Positions 1 to 12,104 of a stretch of DNA of 64,000 nucleotides are shown piece by piece. The stretch is from Tetraselmis striata. Taxonomy: Eukaryota; Chlorophyta; Chlorodendrophyceae; Chlorodendrales; Chlorodendraceae. The notes under the pieces are model-generated. The model did not search any database, had not been told where the DNA came from, and worked only from the letters and a program-made list of their open reading frames with translations. Within the stretch, counting starts at the first letter, position 1. Each line of letters opens with the position of its first letter. A program made the position numbers and the translations under genes. The stretch is from NCBI GenBank assembly GCA_006384855.1, contig VCJN01002859.1, positions 50,526 to 114,525 of the forward strand, written 5' to 3'.

Positions 1-182
1 GTCGGGTGCATAGAGGGGTAGTAAACATACACCATTTATATCGGGACTTCTTTGACCACATCACAGACACTGCACGAAAACCCTGGCTGCACAGGAATCA
101 AAGTGGACTCCATCCTGCAGCTAAAAATGCAATGCATTCTTGCGACCAGAGAACCAGATTTAATGCTGCGATGCTCTAGCAA

Positions 183-206
183 CCCCCCCCCCCCCCCCCC
201 CCCCCC
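183..206. repeat. C24 homopolymer
   Basis: Uninterrupted run of 24 C in non-genic DNA, one of fifteen long G/C runs in this window. Confidence 0.95.
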
Positions 207-1507
207 AATTCCTCCTCCATCCGGATACATGCTGTAATGTTGAACGGACATGCATGTTGAGCATGCCTCCACCCCACGTATATTGGGCGTTGCTGTTGGG
301 CGCGCTGTGATGAGACTCGATGAGACCCTATTATATGACCCGAGACGTATATGAGGCAAATCAGCAGCAGATCATGTCCGTGCTGAAGTCTCCAAGCCTC
401 GAATGTCTGGCAGTTCGACACAGGAGCAAGTGCTGACAATTCAATGCTGGTGGATTAGACCGGATCGTGATGTCTGTGAGACAGCCAACGTAGTGGCAAT
501 AAGTTGCAGCATCAATGACTACTGTTCTAATATAACTTCAATAGTGAGAATCATATGAGACTACACCGACGTATGAATGGCTTCATTCAATTCAAGGCTT
601 TTAAAAATTAGTCTTTCCTGGTCTCCAGACCGCCAGCAATATGTGTGTTACATGGTTTTGAATTGAAGATTTATGCGGACCCCTTCTGCTCAGAGCTCTG
701 CACCTACCAGTAGGCGGCGCAACCAGGCGTGAATTGGCGGGATGCGCTGAAGCGCGAGAGCTCAAAATATGCCCTGGTTTGGGGTCGCTGTCAATCTTTG
801 AAAAGGTACGGCGTGTGGCATGGGCGCACCGGTGCCCGGCGTGTGGGGATCCAAGGAGCGCAGGTACTGTTTGCGGCTCTGGATGGCTTGCAGCGCCCAC
901 CACAGCTCCCCCTCCAGCTGTCGCTGCCTGCCAGTTGCCGGCACGCTCAGAACCCTCCCGAACAAGAAGCACCTTGCGGACACCCTCCCCTCTTCCCAAC
1001 CCAACCCACGTTTCCCGAACACTGGGTAGGCCGGCCCTCGCCTCTCAATAATTGAACTCTGCGCGGCCTGTCGCCTCTCCCGGGAAACCAGCGCGGAGGC
1101 GCCGACGCGTGTCGTGCTGTCGACACCGCCTTCCCCCTCCGCAGCGCACGCGCCAGCCACGGGCCGGCACTCCGCCGCCCACGTGTCGCTCCCTCCCCCT
1201 GGCTGACGCTCGCAGCATTTGGCCACCGATGACCTCGCCAGCTGCGTCGACCTCGGCGGCGAGTGCTCTCGCGCGCCGCTGCAGGCCCAAACCTGCGGGG
1301 AGACCTCACGTGCCAAGCCACCGTTGCCGCGCGCGTCAGTGTACTCAAATCAGTCCAGCGTGCCCGTCAGTGATGAGAGTCAGTGTTTACGACATGTTGG
1401 GGCTGCACCTCAACACGCGGCCGGCACAGGTGCTTTCCGCCGGGCCAAGCAACGGAGGACACAGGACGCGCCCACTCGCACGCGCCGAGGCGGTCTGCCC
1501 AAAACCG

Positions 1508-1510
<3 letters not shown>

Positions 1511-1538
<28 letters not shown>
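1511..1538. repeat. G28 homopolymer
   Basis: Uninterrupted run of 28 G in GC-rich non-genic DNA. Confidence 0.95.
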
Positions 1539-1541
<3 letters not shown>

Positions 1542-3610
1542 GCCACGGGTTGCCACGAAGGCAGGCCGATATCCACGCGGCGAAGCATTGTGAGCGTAGC
1601 GGCGTGGCGCGGTCCTGCGGCGCGGTGGCTTGATGTTGTGGTGATGCTTGTGAAGATATTACGAATAGTTGTGCGGCCTTACGGGCGGCCAGCACCGGAC
1701 AGGCCAATACGAAGCCGTGGCTGAAGCGCAGACAAGCGAGATCGCCCTGCCTCTCCGCACTCCTTGCCGGGTGAAAAGTGCTGTGCGTACCGGTAGTGCA
1801 CAGTGTCCGACTTGCTGCTACCCGCAGCACCGCGCAGGAAGGTCACCACTTGCCTGACGGCACCGCCACCCCGTCGCCCTCTAGCCGTGCCAGCGCCGCC
1901 TCGTACTCCGCCCGCACGTCGCCAATCACCGCCCGCCGTGCGCGCCGCCCTCGCCACAGCGCCTGCGCTCATCCAGCAGGGAGTGAGCGGGGGTCGAAGG
2001 AGGTATAAGCTACACCTTCTGGCCATCACGGAGCTGCTGAGCGAGTAGGCCTGCCTCTCTGCAGCGCCCACGGCACAGCCCAACGGGCGCTACCAGGTAC
2101 ATCAGCAGCAGCAGTGAAACGAAGGCTTATGAGCGACTGCACACCGCAACCTCCGTGTTGTATGACGGGGGAGTGGAGTACAAATATGTTATTTGTAGCG
2201 GAGACGCGAAGCTCTACAGCGGTCCAACAGCACCGCCGGCCAACTCGCGGCTCCTGCTCCCCGGCGTATCCAAATCAAATCCCCTTCTCCTGCCAGGGTG
2301 TTCCCCACTCCTGCTCCTGCTATTATTACACTCCCTGCATGCCCGCCCCTCTATAGCGAAGCTGCGGCCCCGACCTGCAGCGTGCCTATCCGCGTGTCCA
2401 GCGCCATGGTATCTCTCCCGCCGCTCCAGCCCGCAGGGTGTCCTTGGTCTGGGCAGGTTGGCATGGCAACAAAGCTGCTGCGCTGCGGCGCACGTTTTCG
2501 ACTCTGTCGTGCCGGCGGGGCCAACTTGACAACGGTGGGGAGCGACGGCGCGAGGAGAACGAGGTCAACGCGACGTCAACGCGGTGCGCGGGGTATAGCG
2601 GGGTACGCGGCGCCGGTACGGTACCGTTTCAAGTTGGGTCTGGTTATGCCAAAAAGGTCGCGCAGGCTAGTTTACATGAACAAGAGCCGAAATCGGCATG
2701 AACGTCCAGTCGTGAAAGCGTGAAGGGAAAACGGAGTGAGGGCGGAGGGCGCTGTGTGAGACACAGCTGAACTGGAAGATGGCGGGCTCAGCTGTTACTA
2801 CGACTGCTTTTAAGTCTACTCGTGCGGCACCCAACGGGCGCAAACAACGGTTGAAATAGTAACTCGTACCACTTAGCAGCAACGGTAACCGGAAAGGAAA
2901 GCGGTAGTTGAGGAAATAAGGTAGGAGGAAACCCCATGAACTCGTTTAGATCATTTCAAGCTGTCTGGTTTATTTTGCCAGTGATATGCAAATGGAGAGG
3001 GCGGTAGTAGATTGACGGAGAAGGGGTAGCGCCAGGTCAAATTGAAATTGAAATTGTTTACAAATGCTAGCTAGTCTGCTGCATCCACTCGCTCAGGCTG
3101 AGTTTATTGTTCTCAGGACCCGCTATCTCTAATAACCACAGTGATGAGGAACATGAAGTATTATCACAGCTCGTCAAGCTATCGGCCATTCTCCTATGTT
3201 TCCTAGCCCCTCCTCCGCCCAGCGAGCTATAGATAAGACACCAACGCCCCTCTGCTGTGTCTACCTAAGTCTGACCCATCCCATCCATAGCTATATAATA
3301 AGGCAGCCAGAGGCGTCCCGCATGTTGTACTGAGGTGTGATGGGGGAGGGGAGCAAACCGGAATAGCTATATTGTGTTCAATGTTTATATACCGCTGAGC
3401 CGGCTAATAGTTTGATGGGGTGGAGGCTACAATGCCCTCCATCTCTAATATTTTTGGCACAGCATACTGCATATGATAATAATGGCATGATGATTTCGTC
3501 TGGTGCATGTACCAAGCCAGCGGGCGGTCGGGCGATATATACTCTGTCTCTTACTAGCGCGGGGGATATGTGCGGGTAAATTCGAAAACATGCAATTCCG
3601 GGCGTATCGG

Positions 3611-4465
3611 CTAAAAACGTCCGTAGTTTTTTTGGTGTGGGGCGATGATAGTCGCGGGCGTGCGTCCGGCTTGGGGTTTGGCGCCTTGCCGCCGGTGGAA
3701 ATTATCAGCAGACGGCCCACCGGCGGCTGCTGCTGTCGCAGTGGGATCGTCCGGCGCGGGGGACGACGGGAGGCGGTGGGCCTCGGCCGCGAGCTGGGCC
3801 ATGCGGGACGCCTGGGCTGGTGTGTTGATTGTGGAGGTACGTATGCTCGAGGGGGGCGGTGGCCTCCGAGGCCTCCCCGGTCGCAGTGAGGGCGTGGGCG
3901 TTGCGGCCTGTGGAGCCGGCTCGGGGCTCATGGCTGGATCGACGCTTGTCGACGGCGGGTCGTCGTCGTCCATCTCCGTGTCTTGAGGGGCTGCCGCGGC
4001 CGGGAAGTGGGCCGCTTGTAGCTGGCTAGTTGGTGGTGGCGGGAGCTCCCGGGGCGGGAGCTGACCGTGGCGGTGCATCGCTGCATGGTCGGTTGTAGTT
4101 GGCGCCGGTTGGCGAGTAGTCGCCGTCCTCTCCCGCCTATGTCCGTGCATGGTACTGGCTGCGACGAGTTTCGTGTTGGACCCGGTGTTAGTGGCGAGTC
4201 TGGCTATGCTCGACCCTGCCGGATCGGCGGCAGCTGGCATAGGGGCGCGCCGGGTCACCACCCGGGCGCGTCGTGAGTTTATGTGTGATATGTACCCCGA
4301 GCTTGGGGCTGAAAGTGCGGACCGTGGCATCCGCCGATAACACCGGGCCTTCTCCGACGGTACATCACCCGCAGCTGACCCTAAATTATGATTCGCAAAT
4401 GAAACGAGCACGCGTTTTCTCGTTATTCTGGCGGGGCGTCCTTTGCGGCCTCCTCCTCTTGCCAT
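3611..4465 (-). CDS. Possible low-complexity Pro/Ala/Arg-rich protein, unrecognised
   Basis: A 284-codon open frame rich in Pro, Ala, Thr and Arg, with a short acidic patch (DTEMDDDDPP) near the middle and a basic N-terminus (MARGGGRKGRPARITRKR). No domain is recognised. The composition is what any GC-rich strand can give, so it may be a chance frame. A second minus-strand frame lies just upstream (4538-4840) with similar composition. If real, the pair could be exons of a host gene or a decayed transposon gag-like region. Nothing in the flanks decides between these. Confidence 0.25.
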   Translation of the reverse strand: MARGGGRKGRPARITRKRVLVSFANHNLGSAAGDVPSEKARCYRRMPRSALSAPSSGYISHINSRRARVVTRRAPMPAAADPAGSSIARLATNTGSNTKLVAASTMHGHRRERTATTRQPAPTTTDHAAMHRHGQLPPRELPPPPTSQLQAAHFPAAAAPQDTEMDDDDPPSTSVDPAMSPEPAPQAATPTPSLRPGRPRRPPPPSSIRTSTINTPAQASRMAQLAAEAHRLPSSPAPDDPTATAAAAGGPSADNFHRRQGAKPQAGRTPATIIAPHQKNYGRF

Positions 4466-4879
4466 GCGTCGTCATCGCCGTAGTCGGTCGCCGGCGGGCG
4501 GGCGTCATCTTGGACGCTCTCCACCCATGCCATCGCGCTAGGTGGGGTCGCTCGCCGGATCAGCATCGGGGTGGCGAGGAGCAGTAGTCGAGACAGTAGC
4601 GGCGATCATGGCGCTGGAGGCGGTCGCGAAGCGGCGAGCGGGCGCATTGCTGTTACTTTTGAAAGTGTTGACTGGACTGCGCGGCGCCAGATGACGGTCA
4701 ACCTCGCGCCGACGGGCACGACGCGGGCGGGTAGTGCAAGGGCGGTAGATGTATGTGTCAAGCAAGCAGCCGCGCGGGGCTTGGGGGATGTGGCAGGCGG
4801 GAGCCGGGGGAGGGGCGAGCTTGGGACGATCGCCCGTCATGGCGTCACCTGGTGGCTTCTATATTGGAAATAAATGCGC

Positions 4880-5320
4880 TCATCCTAGAATGGAAGGGGG
4901 TCCGGTCGGAGGAATGAGCTCCTACAACGTTTCTCCGGCCATTCATAGGGGGAAATGACATATCACCGACGAATGATAACTCAGGGCGCGGAGCGACCGT
5001 TTTCCTACGGTCGGGTAGTCCGGAAGAATCCGTGCGATCTCTGCATTATTGTAGGAGTTTCATTGACGAATGCTAACTTTTGCTTGATGCGATATTAAGT
5101 ATATTACATCAGGGCTTTCACAAAAGCGCACTACAACAGAACTAACAACACATATGAAAGGTTGCCAGCAAAAGAGAGACATAAGCCTGAAACCAAGGTC
5201 GAGCAGGAGGACAGGGAGCCAAGAACCAAGAAGGAGCCAAGGGATGCGATATTAAGCGTCCACTCTTAGTTGGTCATAGCGCTAACTCTAGTTGTGACTG
5301 CTTCCCGTAATCGTGTTTTT
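4880..5320. other. Intergenic, nothing recognised
   Basis: Moderately AT-rich DNA without a gene. A 20-odd-base segment around 5108 (AGGGCTTTCACAAAAGC core) recurs near 28385, where it forms a small hairpin. This suggests minor dispersed repeats. Confidence 0.5.
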
Positions 5321-5324
5321 CCAC

Positions 5325-5437
5325 TGACTGGCACCAATGAAACCCTTGCAGCGTCTCTAGTACGACGGCAGTTTAGACAGTGTTGCAGTTTGCAGTTTAG
5401 GCAGCGATTATGTCATGGAAAGCCCTGCGTAGGCGAC
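5325..5437 (+). repeat. Solo arm of a foldback element
   Basis: About 113 bp matching the right arm of the foldback element at 12105-12375, running from the inner GACTGGCACCA segment to the outer GTAGGCGAC end. No opposite arm is seen nearby, so this is either a solo arm or a decayed copy. Confidence 0.7.
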
Positions 5438-5756
5438 GCTCCGCGTTGTAGTCATCAAGCAAATTGCCGAAGCATCACCGTCTAAAACACAGTCATCGAT
5501 ACACCCGGACTGGTACCCGCCCGTCGTAGCTACAAATCCTTCCGGGGTAAGGATAGCTCACTAGTATACATATTAAAATACAGCAAGTATGGACGTATAG
5601 TACAGTTACATGAGCCAGCTGCAATTACTAGTATAGTAATACTGTACAATAATATTTCACAACGAATGTCGGGTCTGCCGAAGAGTTCCAGGTCTGGTTA
5701 CCGATTGTAATAATCACGAATTTCCAGGCAAAAAGCCCACAAAGGGGGGATGGGCT

Positions 5757-5945
5757 GGCTGTGGTGCGCTCGATGGAGCGTGCCACAGCAGAGGAGAATG
5801 GATCGATCGGCCGCTGTGGAGGCGGGTGGTGGCCCTGACCGGGCCACGTTTACATGCGCACGCACACGCGCGCTACGGGCTATCTCGTACAGTGAGAGAA
5901 ACCATATAAACTAGTTAAGAACATTTCATCACAAGGAACGTCTGG
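5757..5945 (-). repeat. Terminal direct repeat of the 5.8-10.3 kb fossil (downstream copy)
   Basis: Shares with 10012-10285, in the same orientation, the stretch GGTGGCCCTGACCGG, the alternating CGCACACGCGC segment and a TATAAACTA...GTTAAGAAC block. The copies differ by many substitutions and indels. Confidence 0.65.
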
Positions 5946-6739
5946 TTTACCGACTAGAGAATGCCGGGCGGAGCATGCCACGGGCGGGGGTCACGGGCGG
6001 GAGTGTTGAAGGCGACGATAGACCAGCGCGGTGCGCCATCGGGAAGGCGGTCGCCAGAAAGCCTAGGAATGAAGAGGTCGTGGCGCGGCTTCTAGGAGCG
6101 CATGTCGGAGCACATCTCCGAGAGGAGCGGGTACCAAGCCTTGTCACGCCAGTACACAACAATGACAAAGGCAGGGGAACCACTAGACTCATGTTTGGAG
6201 ACAAGATTGCCGATGAGGTTCCATGGGGGGCTGCACCAGTTACGTTCGCAACGCGATGCGGCGTACGTAGGTCGGAGAGGCGCATGGCATCGGCGGCCTG
6301 CTCGCACCGCGGGTGACGCCAGCGGGCGTTGTAGCGGGGTAGGAGGCCTCCACTTAGAACTCCACTTTTCGAACGTCGCGAAGCGGTCGATGGTGCAGGC
6401 GCCGCACTTTGCACCGAACAAGGCGAATCCATGCAGGTTGAAGTGCCAGTCCCCGCAGTCAGCCTCGCGATTGATGCGGTTAGCCTAGATATTTGCCGCG
6501 GAAACCATGTACCGCACGGACAGCATGGTAATCCCGTGCGTGTCTATGTAGTACCATGTTTTGCGTAGCTCAACCAAAAGGCGCGGGGAGCGAGAGGTGA
6601 GGTCAGTGAGGACGCTGTCGACCGCTTGGTTATCCTCGACCGGACGACGAACCGTCGACGTGCAAGTACCCGGTTTCGACATGGCGGTTAATGGGGCGGC
6701 CGTTGTGTTGGGTGGGCGCTAAGGCTCTGCATGAAGTAT

Positions 6740-6975
6740 TGATAAAAGATCATAACTTGGTGCACCATACGGATTGTGAATCGCACCATGAATCAATATT
6801 TAGGCCAGGAATTTACCGGTGCATTGGTAGTTAGGTGGTCCGATTTATTGGTGCGCACCGATATTCAGGCGGTGGGATCTACAGGTGCATCGATATTTAG
6901 GTGCTGAAATTAAGTTACCAATGCACCAATATTAAGGGTTCGAGTTTACTTGTGCACCAATGTTTGCGAACGCAA
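6740..6975. repeat. Degenerate ~45-bp tandem repeat
   Basis: Five to six degenerate units built around GGTGCACCAATATTTAGG followed by a variable AT-rich spacer. The block lies within the bounds of the minus-strand DIRS-like fossil but is unlike its coding parts or the matching region of the 29.8-kb element. It looks like an independent minisatellite or part of a small insertion. Confidence 0.65.
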
Positions 6976-7501
6976 TAGAATCAAATAAAGATCGGATCAA
7001 CCGGATCTAGAATCAATTCTTGGTCTTTAGTTTCCGAATAAAATCAATTCTTGATATTTATGTCCCCATGACCGATGCGTAGCCTTCCCACCATTGCATG
7101 TCACGTCCGAGCTGGCGGGTGAGCTACTTCACGCGGCCGGACCAAGAGTCGCGAGTCTTGAGCACACGATGCAGCTCACGGAGGTATAAACTGGCGGGGG
7201 CGATGGCCAAGTAGAGAAACTGACACTTGCTTGCGAGGGCGGCCAACTCGCGAGCATGCAATCCCCGACGGTCTCGTTTCGCATGCTGGATCAAGCGTTA
7301 TTTTTGTTGTGCAACAATGCCAACGAGTTTCTCAGCGGGCGCACGAAGAGTAGGCGACTCCGACGTATCAATTTCTAACCCAGGTTCACGAGCTTCTGGT
7401 GGGTGGGCTCCCAGACGCCCTTGTTTGGGTCGCGCAACATGCCAAACCCTTAGAGGTGGCGCTCGATGTAGTCGCATTGCGAGATGTCCTCAGCCCCATT
7501 A

Positions 7502-8728
7502 CACGGCGCACCCAGCAGGTGCCTAACCGGAGATATGGCGAAATATGCATTTCGCGGTACTTTATATAGTAATCTAGAATAGTGTATCGTGTTTATTAAT
7601 TATTTCCCGGTATATTTCGCCCGTGTGTTGGGTAGCAGTGCGCGAAAACCGCCTCCTGTCCGCCGCACATGCGGACGGGCAGCGCCCGTTCGGCTCACGG
7701 AGGGGGCCCATGCTTACGGCCTCGTGCCCGAGCCAAACGGGCGCCACCTGCCCTGGAAATAGGATAGGTTCGTAGCCTTTCTCATGGGGATGCTATACAA
7801 ACATCGAGCTAGAGGTCGGGGGCTATAGGGACGGTGCCGCATGTGCCTCTGATTCCAGAAACCTCCGATAGTGGAACTCGCGCTGTCTGGAATTACACCC
7901 CCCCCCCCCCCCCGGCCTCAACTCCTCCCGCGGGGGAGGCTGAGGTAGATCTCTACTTATCGATACGATCGTATGAGCGCCAGTAGAGGCCCATACGCAG
8001 GGCTGGCGGTAAGTTTGCGGTCAATCTCGGTCGATGCCGGCCGACCGACTACCCGGATTTTCTGCGCTCTCAACCCCCTCCCGTATAGGCATCCCCTGCC
8101 ATCCGCAGCTTACTATTTAACCCGCCGCACTTGTACCGTTCAATGGCTTGGCTCCTAGGGGTGCGGTAGAGCCCATGAGTGGCCCATGAGGTGGTCGATG
8201 CACGGTGCCCCATTTTCCCCCCGTTTTTTGAGCCGAAATAAGATAAACGGCGGCTCAATGGGGGGCCGGTCAACCACCACCCGCGCAGATAAGCGGTCGA
8301 CTTGCCACCCATCGACCTACACCTACCGAAGGCCACTATACCCATATGCAAGCGATAGATACTACTATGGGTCGATTCGCCTGCCTGTAGGTACACCGGT
8401 TGCCGATGGAATGACGGGTAGCTCGGATATAATCTTTAGAAATAGCGGAAATTCGAATATGCGGTTAACGGGCGAAGGTGAAACACATGCTGAATCGCAC
8501 GTTTCTTCACCCGGGCCTCGCCAATAAATTCCACACGACTCGGCCCATATCCCACCCCTGGCCCCTGAAGGGCCATGGCTAGTGATCTAGAGATTTTCTT
8601 TCATGCCGTGTGATCTGTTAGTGGCCAATTCGGGGGTGGGATAGATGTGGCGGTCCTCTTACGGGTACATGAGACACCGTACACGAGCTATATATCGCCG
8701 ATTTTAAACATCGTGCGGGTGCGCCGTG
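7502..8728 (+). mobile_element. 1.2-kb non-autonomous TIR element, copy A
   Basis: A 1227-bp element ending in inverted CACGGCGCACCC repeats (perfect over 12 bp; outer ends only partly alike further in). It has no coding capacity. Copy B (54448-55667, opposite strand, 1220 bp) is alignable along its whole length at roughly 80% by eye. An internal hairpin pairs CCGTTCGGCTC with its imperfect complement near 7735. The CACGG termini hint at a CACTA/EnSpm-type origin, but target duplications are unclear: ATT lies on both sides if the first base is counted as 7501. It is nested in a DIRS-like fossil. Confidence 0.8.
7898..7913. repeat. C16 homopolymer in copy A
   Basis: Sixteen C at a site where copy B of the same element reads only ACACTCCCGG, showing growth of the run in this copy alone. 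Confidence 0.9.
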
Positions 8729-10011
8729 ATTCCGAGCTAGAAACATGAGATCGTCCATACATGGCAACATGCGCAGGCGAAGTCATGGCTGGGGAATCGG
8801 TGAATCCCGTCTCCTTCTTTCGGGTAACGATGCAATGCCCTAGTGAGGACGTTGGTGAACCGACATAAGCAGTAAGAAGACAAAGATCAAACCATGGGAA
8901 GGCCAACGCGGTAAAGAGTGCCGCGGTAATCGACAGTGAAAACGTCCGTGTCCTTAGGGGCGATTCCAACCGCGAAAACCCCATCTTGCAGGTCCATATG
9001 CATCATGTAATCTCCATGGCGCGCCAATTTGCGCATATGTAAAAACGCCTCGATCGAAAGATTGCGCGTCTCGCAGTACCGGTTCATGGGGCGCGGAGGT
9101 CATTGATGAGCCTCCATTTGATTGTTCCGGGCTCACAAACCAAGAACAGCTAGGACACCCATTTTGCGCAATAGGCTCGCTCCCATGCCCCAACGGCCAA
9201 GAAGCAAGCCAATTCATTGACAGCCGGGCCGGAGTAGCAGCCTCCATTGACACCCCCCGATGAAAAGAGAGGCAAGCCAGTCCAAAAACCGGAACGCGTA
9301 CACTTCTGAGATCGAGTTGAGAACACGGCGATTCGCACCCTAAGCTTACTTGGCAGTTGCCGAGATTACGACTGATGCGATGTCTCATAACGGGGGAGTC
9401 GGGGGTACAAGAATCGGCGCGATTGATTTCGCGAGGGGGGCGGCGAGTACTGCGCCATGTCGCTCTTTTGACCCTCTCCGCATCGGCGTAATAAGGCTCC
9501 ACGGTACGCGGCACAGTAGAAGTACTGCCGCGGCGTGGGAGTAGCATAGCCATGTGCCACTGGGCGCAGGCTTGGCCACCATCGGTGTAGCGTCATCTTG
9601 TACTCGAATCTGTACTCGACGATAGGCATGCGCCGGCGGGCCCCCCAGTCGGAGCGCATCGCGGCAGCTACGTCGAGTAGGGGCCAATACGGATCGCGCC
9701 ATGCCCACACGGGAGGGGCAGCCAAGGGCTAATGTTGGTCGACACTGGTCGGAGGGATTGGACCTTGTTCCGCTGAGTGGGGAAGCGTTGCGGCTTCGTC
9801 CTCTTTTCGCGTTGGGCGAGTAATCAGCAGCTTCTTCGCGGGTAGTAGTTCGCGCGTCGCAAGCGGCGCGCGTCCATAAACCACCCAACCCTAACGGATT
9901 TTTCACACAAGGGGGGAGGGGGGGCGGGGGCGAAAGGCTACGCTCACCGTACATGGTACGATGGCGGACGACCGGCACCCTGCGTGGCAAAATTGCCACG
10001 TACGTCTTTGC

Positions 10012-10285
10012 CGTAGTGCTGCGCTCGACGGACCGTGCCATAGGAGCGCCACAGGAGCGTGCCAATCAAGGAAAGTGAACCGGTCGGCGGCCGTGGAGTG
10101 GACCGGTCGGCCGCCCCAAACCCAGCTGTGGTCACCGGCCGGAGGTGGTGGCCCTGACCGGCCCACATAAACATGCGCGCGCACACGCGCATAGTTATGG
10201 GCGCCGCGCCATGGCTATCCCGTACATTAGTGAGTAGGGAAACCAAGTATAAACTACATGTAGTTTGGTTAAGAACAAAACTTCT
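10012..10285 (-). repeat. Terminal direct repeat of the 5.8-10.3 kb fossil (upstream copy)
   Basis: Direct-orientation partner of 5757-5945. It is longer owing to inserted segments, including a GGGCGCCGCGCC stretch and extra bases before the TATAAACTACATG block. Confidence 0.65.
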
Positions 10286-10289
10286 GCCA

Positions 10290-12090
10290 TTGATCACGCT
10301 GATGTGCGAGCGCGATGTTTGCGCGCATTTTTTATTTCGCAATTGTGCTACAGCATATACCTATTACATACAGTAAAAACGAGTACGGGTACTTGCTGCT
10401 GAGTTCACTGAGCGAGTACTATACTACAGTATGAGCGGGCATAAGGGCACGCCCACGAGATGTTCGAGTTACTTACGGTCGGTAATGCTCCGACGCCCGC
10501 TACACCGGATCCATCATTCCCTGGGACTACGGGTCGTACGGGTACGAGCACTAGCGGAGGACTGCGCGTTACCACACCTCCTTTTACAGCAACTCCCGCC
10601 CATATATGGAGTTGGTACTGGTGAGGCCGCCTCTGCTGCCCAGCAATCGCTTCATATCGGTGGTACGAGTACTGCCAATACCGCCGTTACTACATATGCG
10701 CTTATGTAGCTCTCAAGATACCGTCGCCCCGCGAATTAGTGGCACCTCCTCCGTCAGTGGCAACTCCTTCCCTACTAGAACCGCAACCATGCGGTACTAC
10801 TACCCCGCCCTCGGGTACGGGTATTGGTGCTGCCTCCGATGATCAACCCACGACCATGGTTGTCCATCGCCACCTCAGCCGTGCGATTCGCTTGCGTGAC
10901 TTTGTGGCCCTCGCTCTTGGCTTCCAGCGTACGGGTGCCGCGGCCTCGCGACTTGATACCATGCGCTTGTACAACGCGTGCGGGCCGGGTTCCCTATCGC
11001 TTTTCTAGTCGGATCACGAGTGAGCCCGCAAGATTCCCCATGCTGCTTATTCGGCCGCCGCTGCGCGGGTGCTGGGCCTTCGCCCGCGCGGGGGTTTCGC
11101 GTTTGTCACCTGCCCTGGCCCCACGTGTGGTATTGACCCCTTATGGCTTCGCTCTACGTACGGATGGCTCGAACCGGAACGCCACGGATTTCGTCGTGGA
11201 TCATCTGCCGATCCACCCCGCCGCGAACTACAAGCACCGCGTGCATACCGCTTTCAGAAATCTGTGGGCTTCCATGGCGATTGAAGCGGGGGCGGTGCTC
11301 GACCAGACCGCTCGGGAGTCGGCGACTTTACCCTTGAGACGAGTGGGTTGCGCCCAGCGGACCGCTCGCGGCCGTCAGATTTGACACTGGCGGGGTGGGG
11401 GGGGGGGGGGGGGGGGGGCGTGCGATTACATGATCGATTTCGCGTGCGTGTCCTCCACGACCTCTACTTGCTGGGGCAACGACCCCCGCTGGTGCACCCC
11501 GGGGATCGCGCCTACCGAGGCTGAGCACAATAAGCTGGCGGCAGACCGGGCGTCTTCAGCCCCAGTGCAAGGTGTTCACCGGTACTACCCTTCTGTGGTT
11601 GAGAACCGCGGCCGCCTCGGGAAATACGCTTTAACGGTGGTCTACATCTTCGCGGTGGTACTTCTTGTGCGCAACTTCCTTGGCAATCCTTTCGCCCCGA
11701 CTTCATGCTTCCTTTGTGGTCGGTCCGTCCAGGCTCTTCGGAACTTTGTTGCCAACCAGCCCGCTGAGTTCCGTCAAACTTCATCACATGTCGCGCACGC
11801 GGCGGGGGTTTTGCAGCGAGCCTTTGCTTGCGTGCATGGTACCTTGGTCGGCATTCTCTCTGCCGGAGTGCAGACGGCCAAGTCTGATAGATGCGTCTGC
11901 CCGTGCTCATTCCGCACCCTCTTCTGGTGCTGCTTCCACCGCGCAATTGCTGTAGTGGACGTTTCCTATTGCCTATTCGGGTGGTTTCCTGATCGCCTTT
12001 TGCAGCCAGCTCATGTAACTATATACAGGGTATACTACAATAAGGATTATGTCGCGCGCACCGATGTGCGTGCGCTGTTGCTGCTGTAGT
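10290..12090 (+). other. Unrecognised, possibly decayed coding DNA
   Basis: The plus strand holds several overlapping open frames of 70-220 codons (10431-10709, 10824-11384, 11430-12089) whose translations look protein-like in patches but match no family I recognise. A G22 run (11397-11418) interrupts them. It may be a decayed transposon of unknown type or chance frames. It lies between the DIRS-like fossil and the foldback element. Confidence 0.3.
11397..11418. repeat. G22 homopolymer
   Basis: Uninterrupted run of 22 G, preceded by GGGGT. Confidence 0.95.
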
Positions 12091-12104
12091 ACTGAGAGTG
12101 GAGC

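Larger units (their letters stand above)
1..3450. other. No recognisable gene
   Basis: Mixed-composition DNA with short open frames on both strands, none with a recognisable domain. Frames over 183-206 and 1511-1538 owe their length to translated homopolymers (poly-Pro/poly-Gly). From about 2.7 to 3.4 kb the sequence turns AT-richer. No splice-linked exons, RNA gene or terminal repeats were seen. Confidence 0.6.
5757..10285 (-). mobile_element. DIRS-like retroelement fossil, minus strand
   Basis: Read from 10285 down to 5757: terminal direct repeat, reverse transcriptase region (about 9.5-8.7 kb, with a recognisable RT core), RNase H-linked region (about 7.4-6.5 kb), the DIRS-type region after RNase H (about 6.4-5.95 kb) and the second terminal repeat. 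The RT and RNase H parts resemble those of the elements at 29.8 and 51.9 kb. The copy is badly broken, with on the order of ten or more breaks, and looks old because its terminal repeats are well diverged. A 1.2-kb terminal-inverted-repeat element (7502-8728) is nested inside, and a tandem repeat block lies at 6740-6975. No tyrosine recombinase region was recognised between the terminal repeats. Confidence 0.75.

Noticed and set aside
36-439. Overlapping open frames with poly-Pro or poly-Gly
   Set aside because: They exist only because a C24 run is open in every frame; no domain and no conservation signal. The same holds for frames over other G/C runs.
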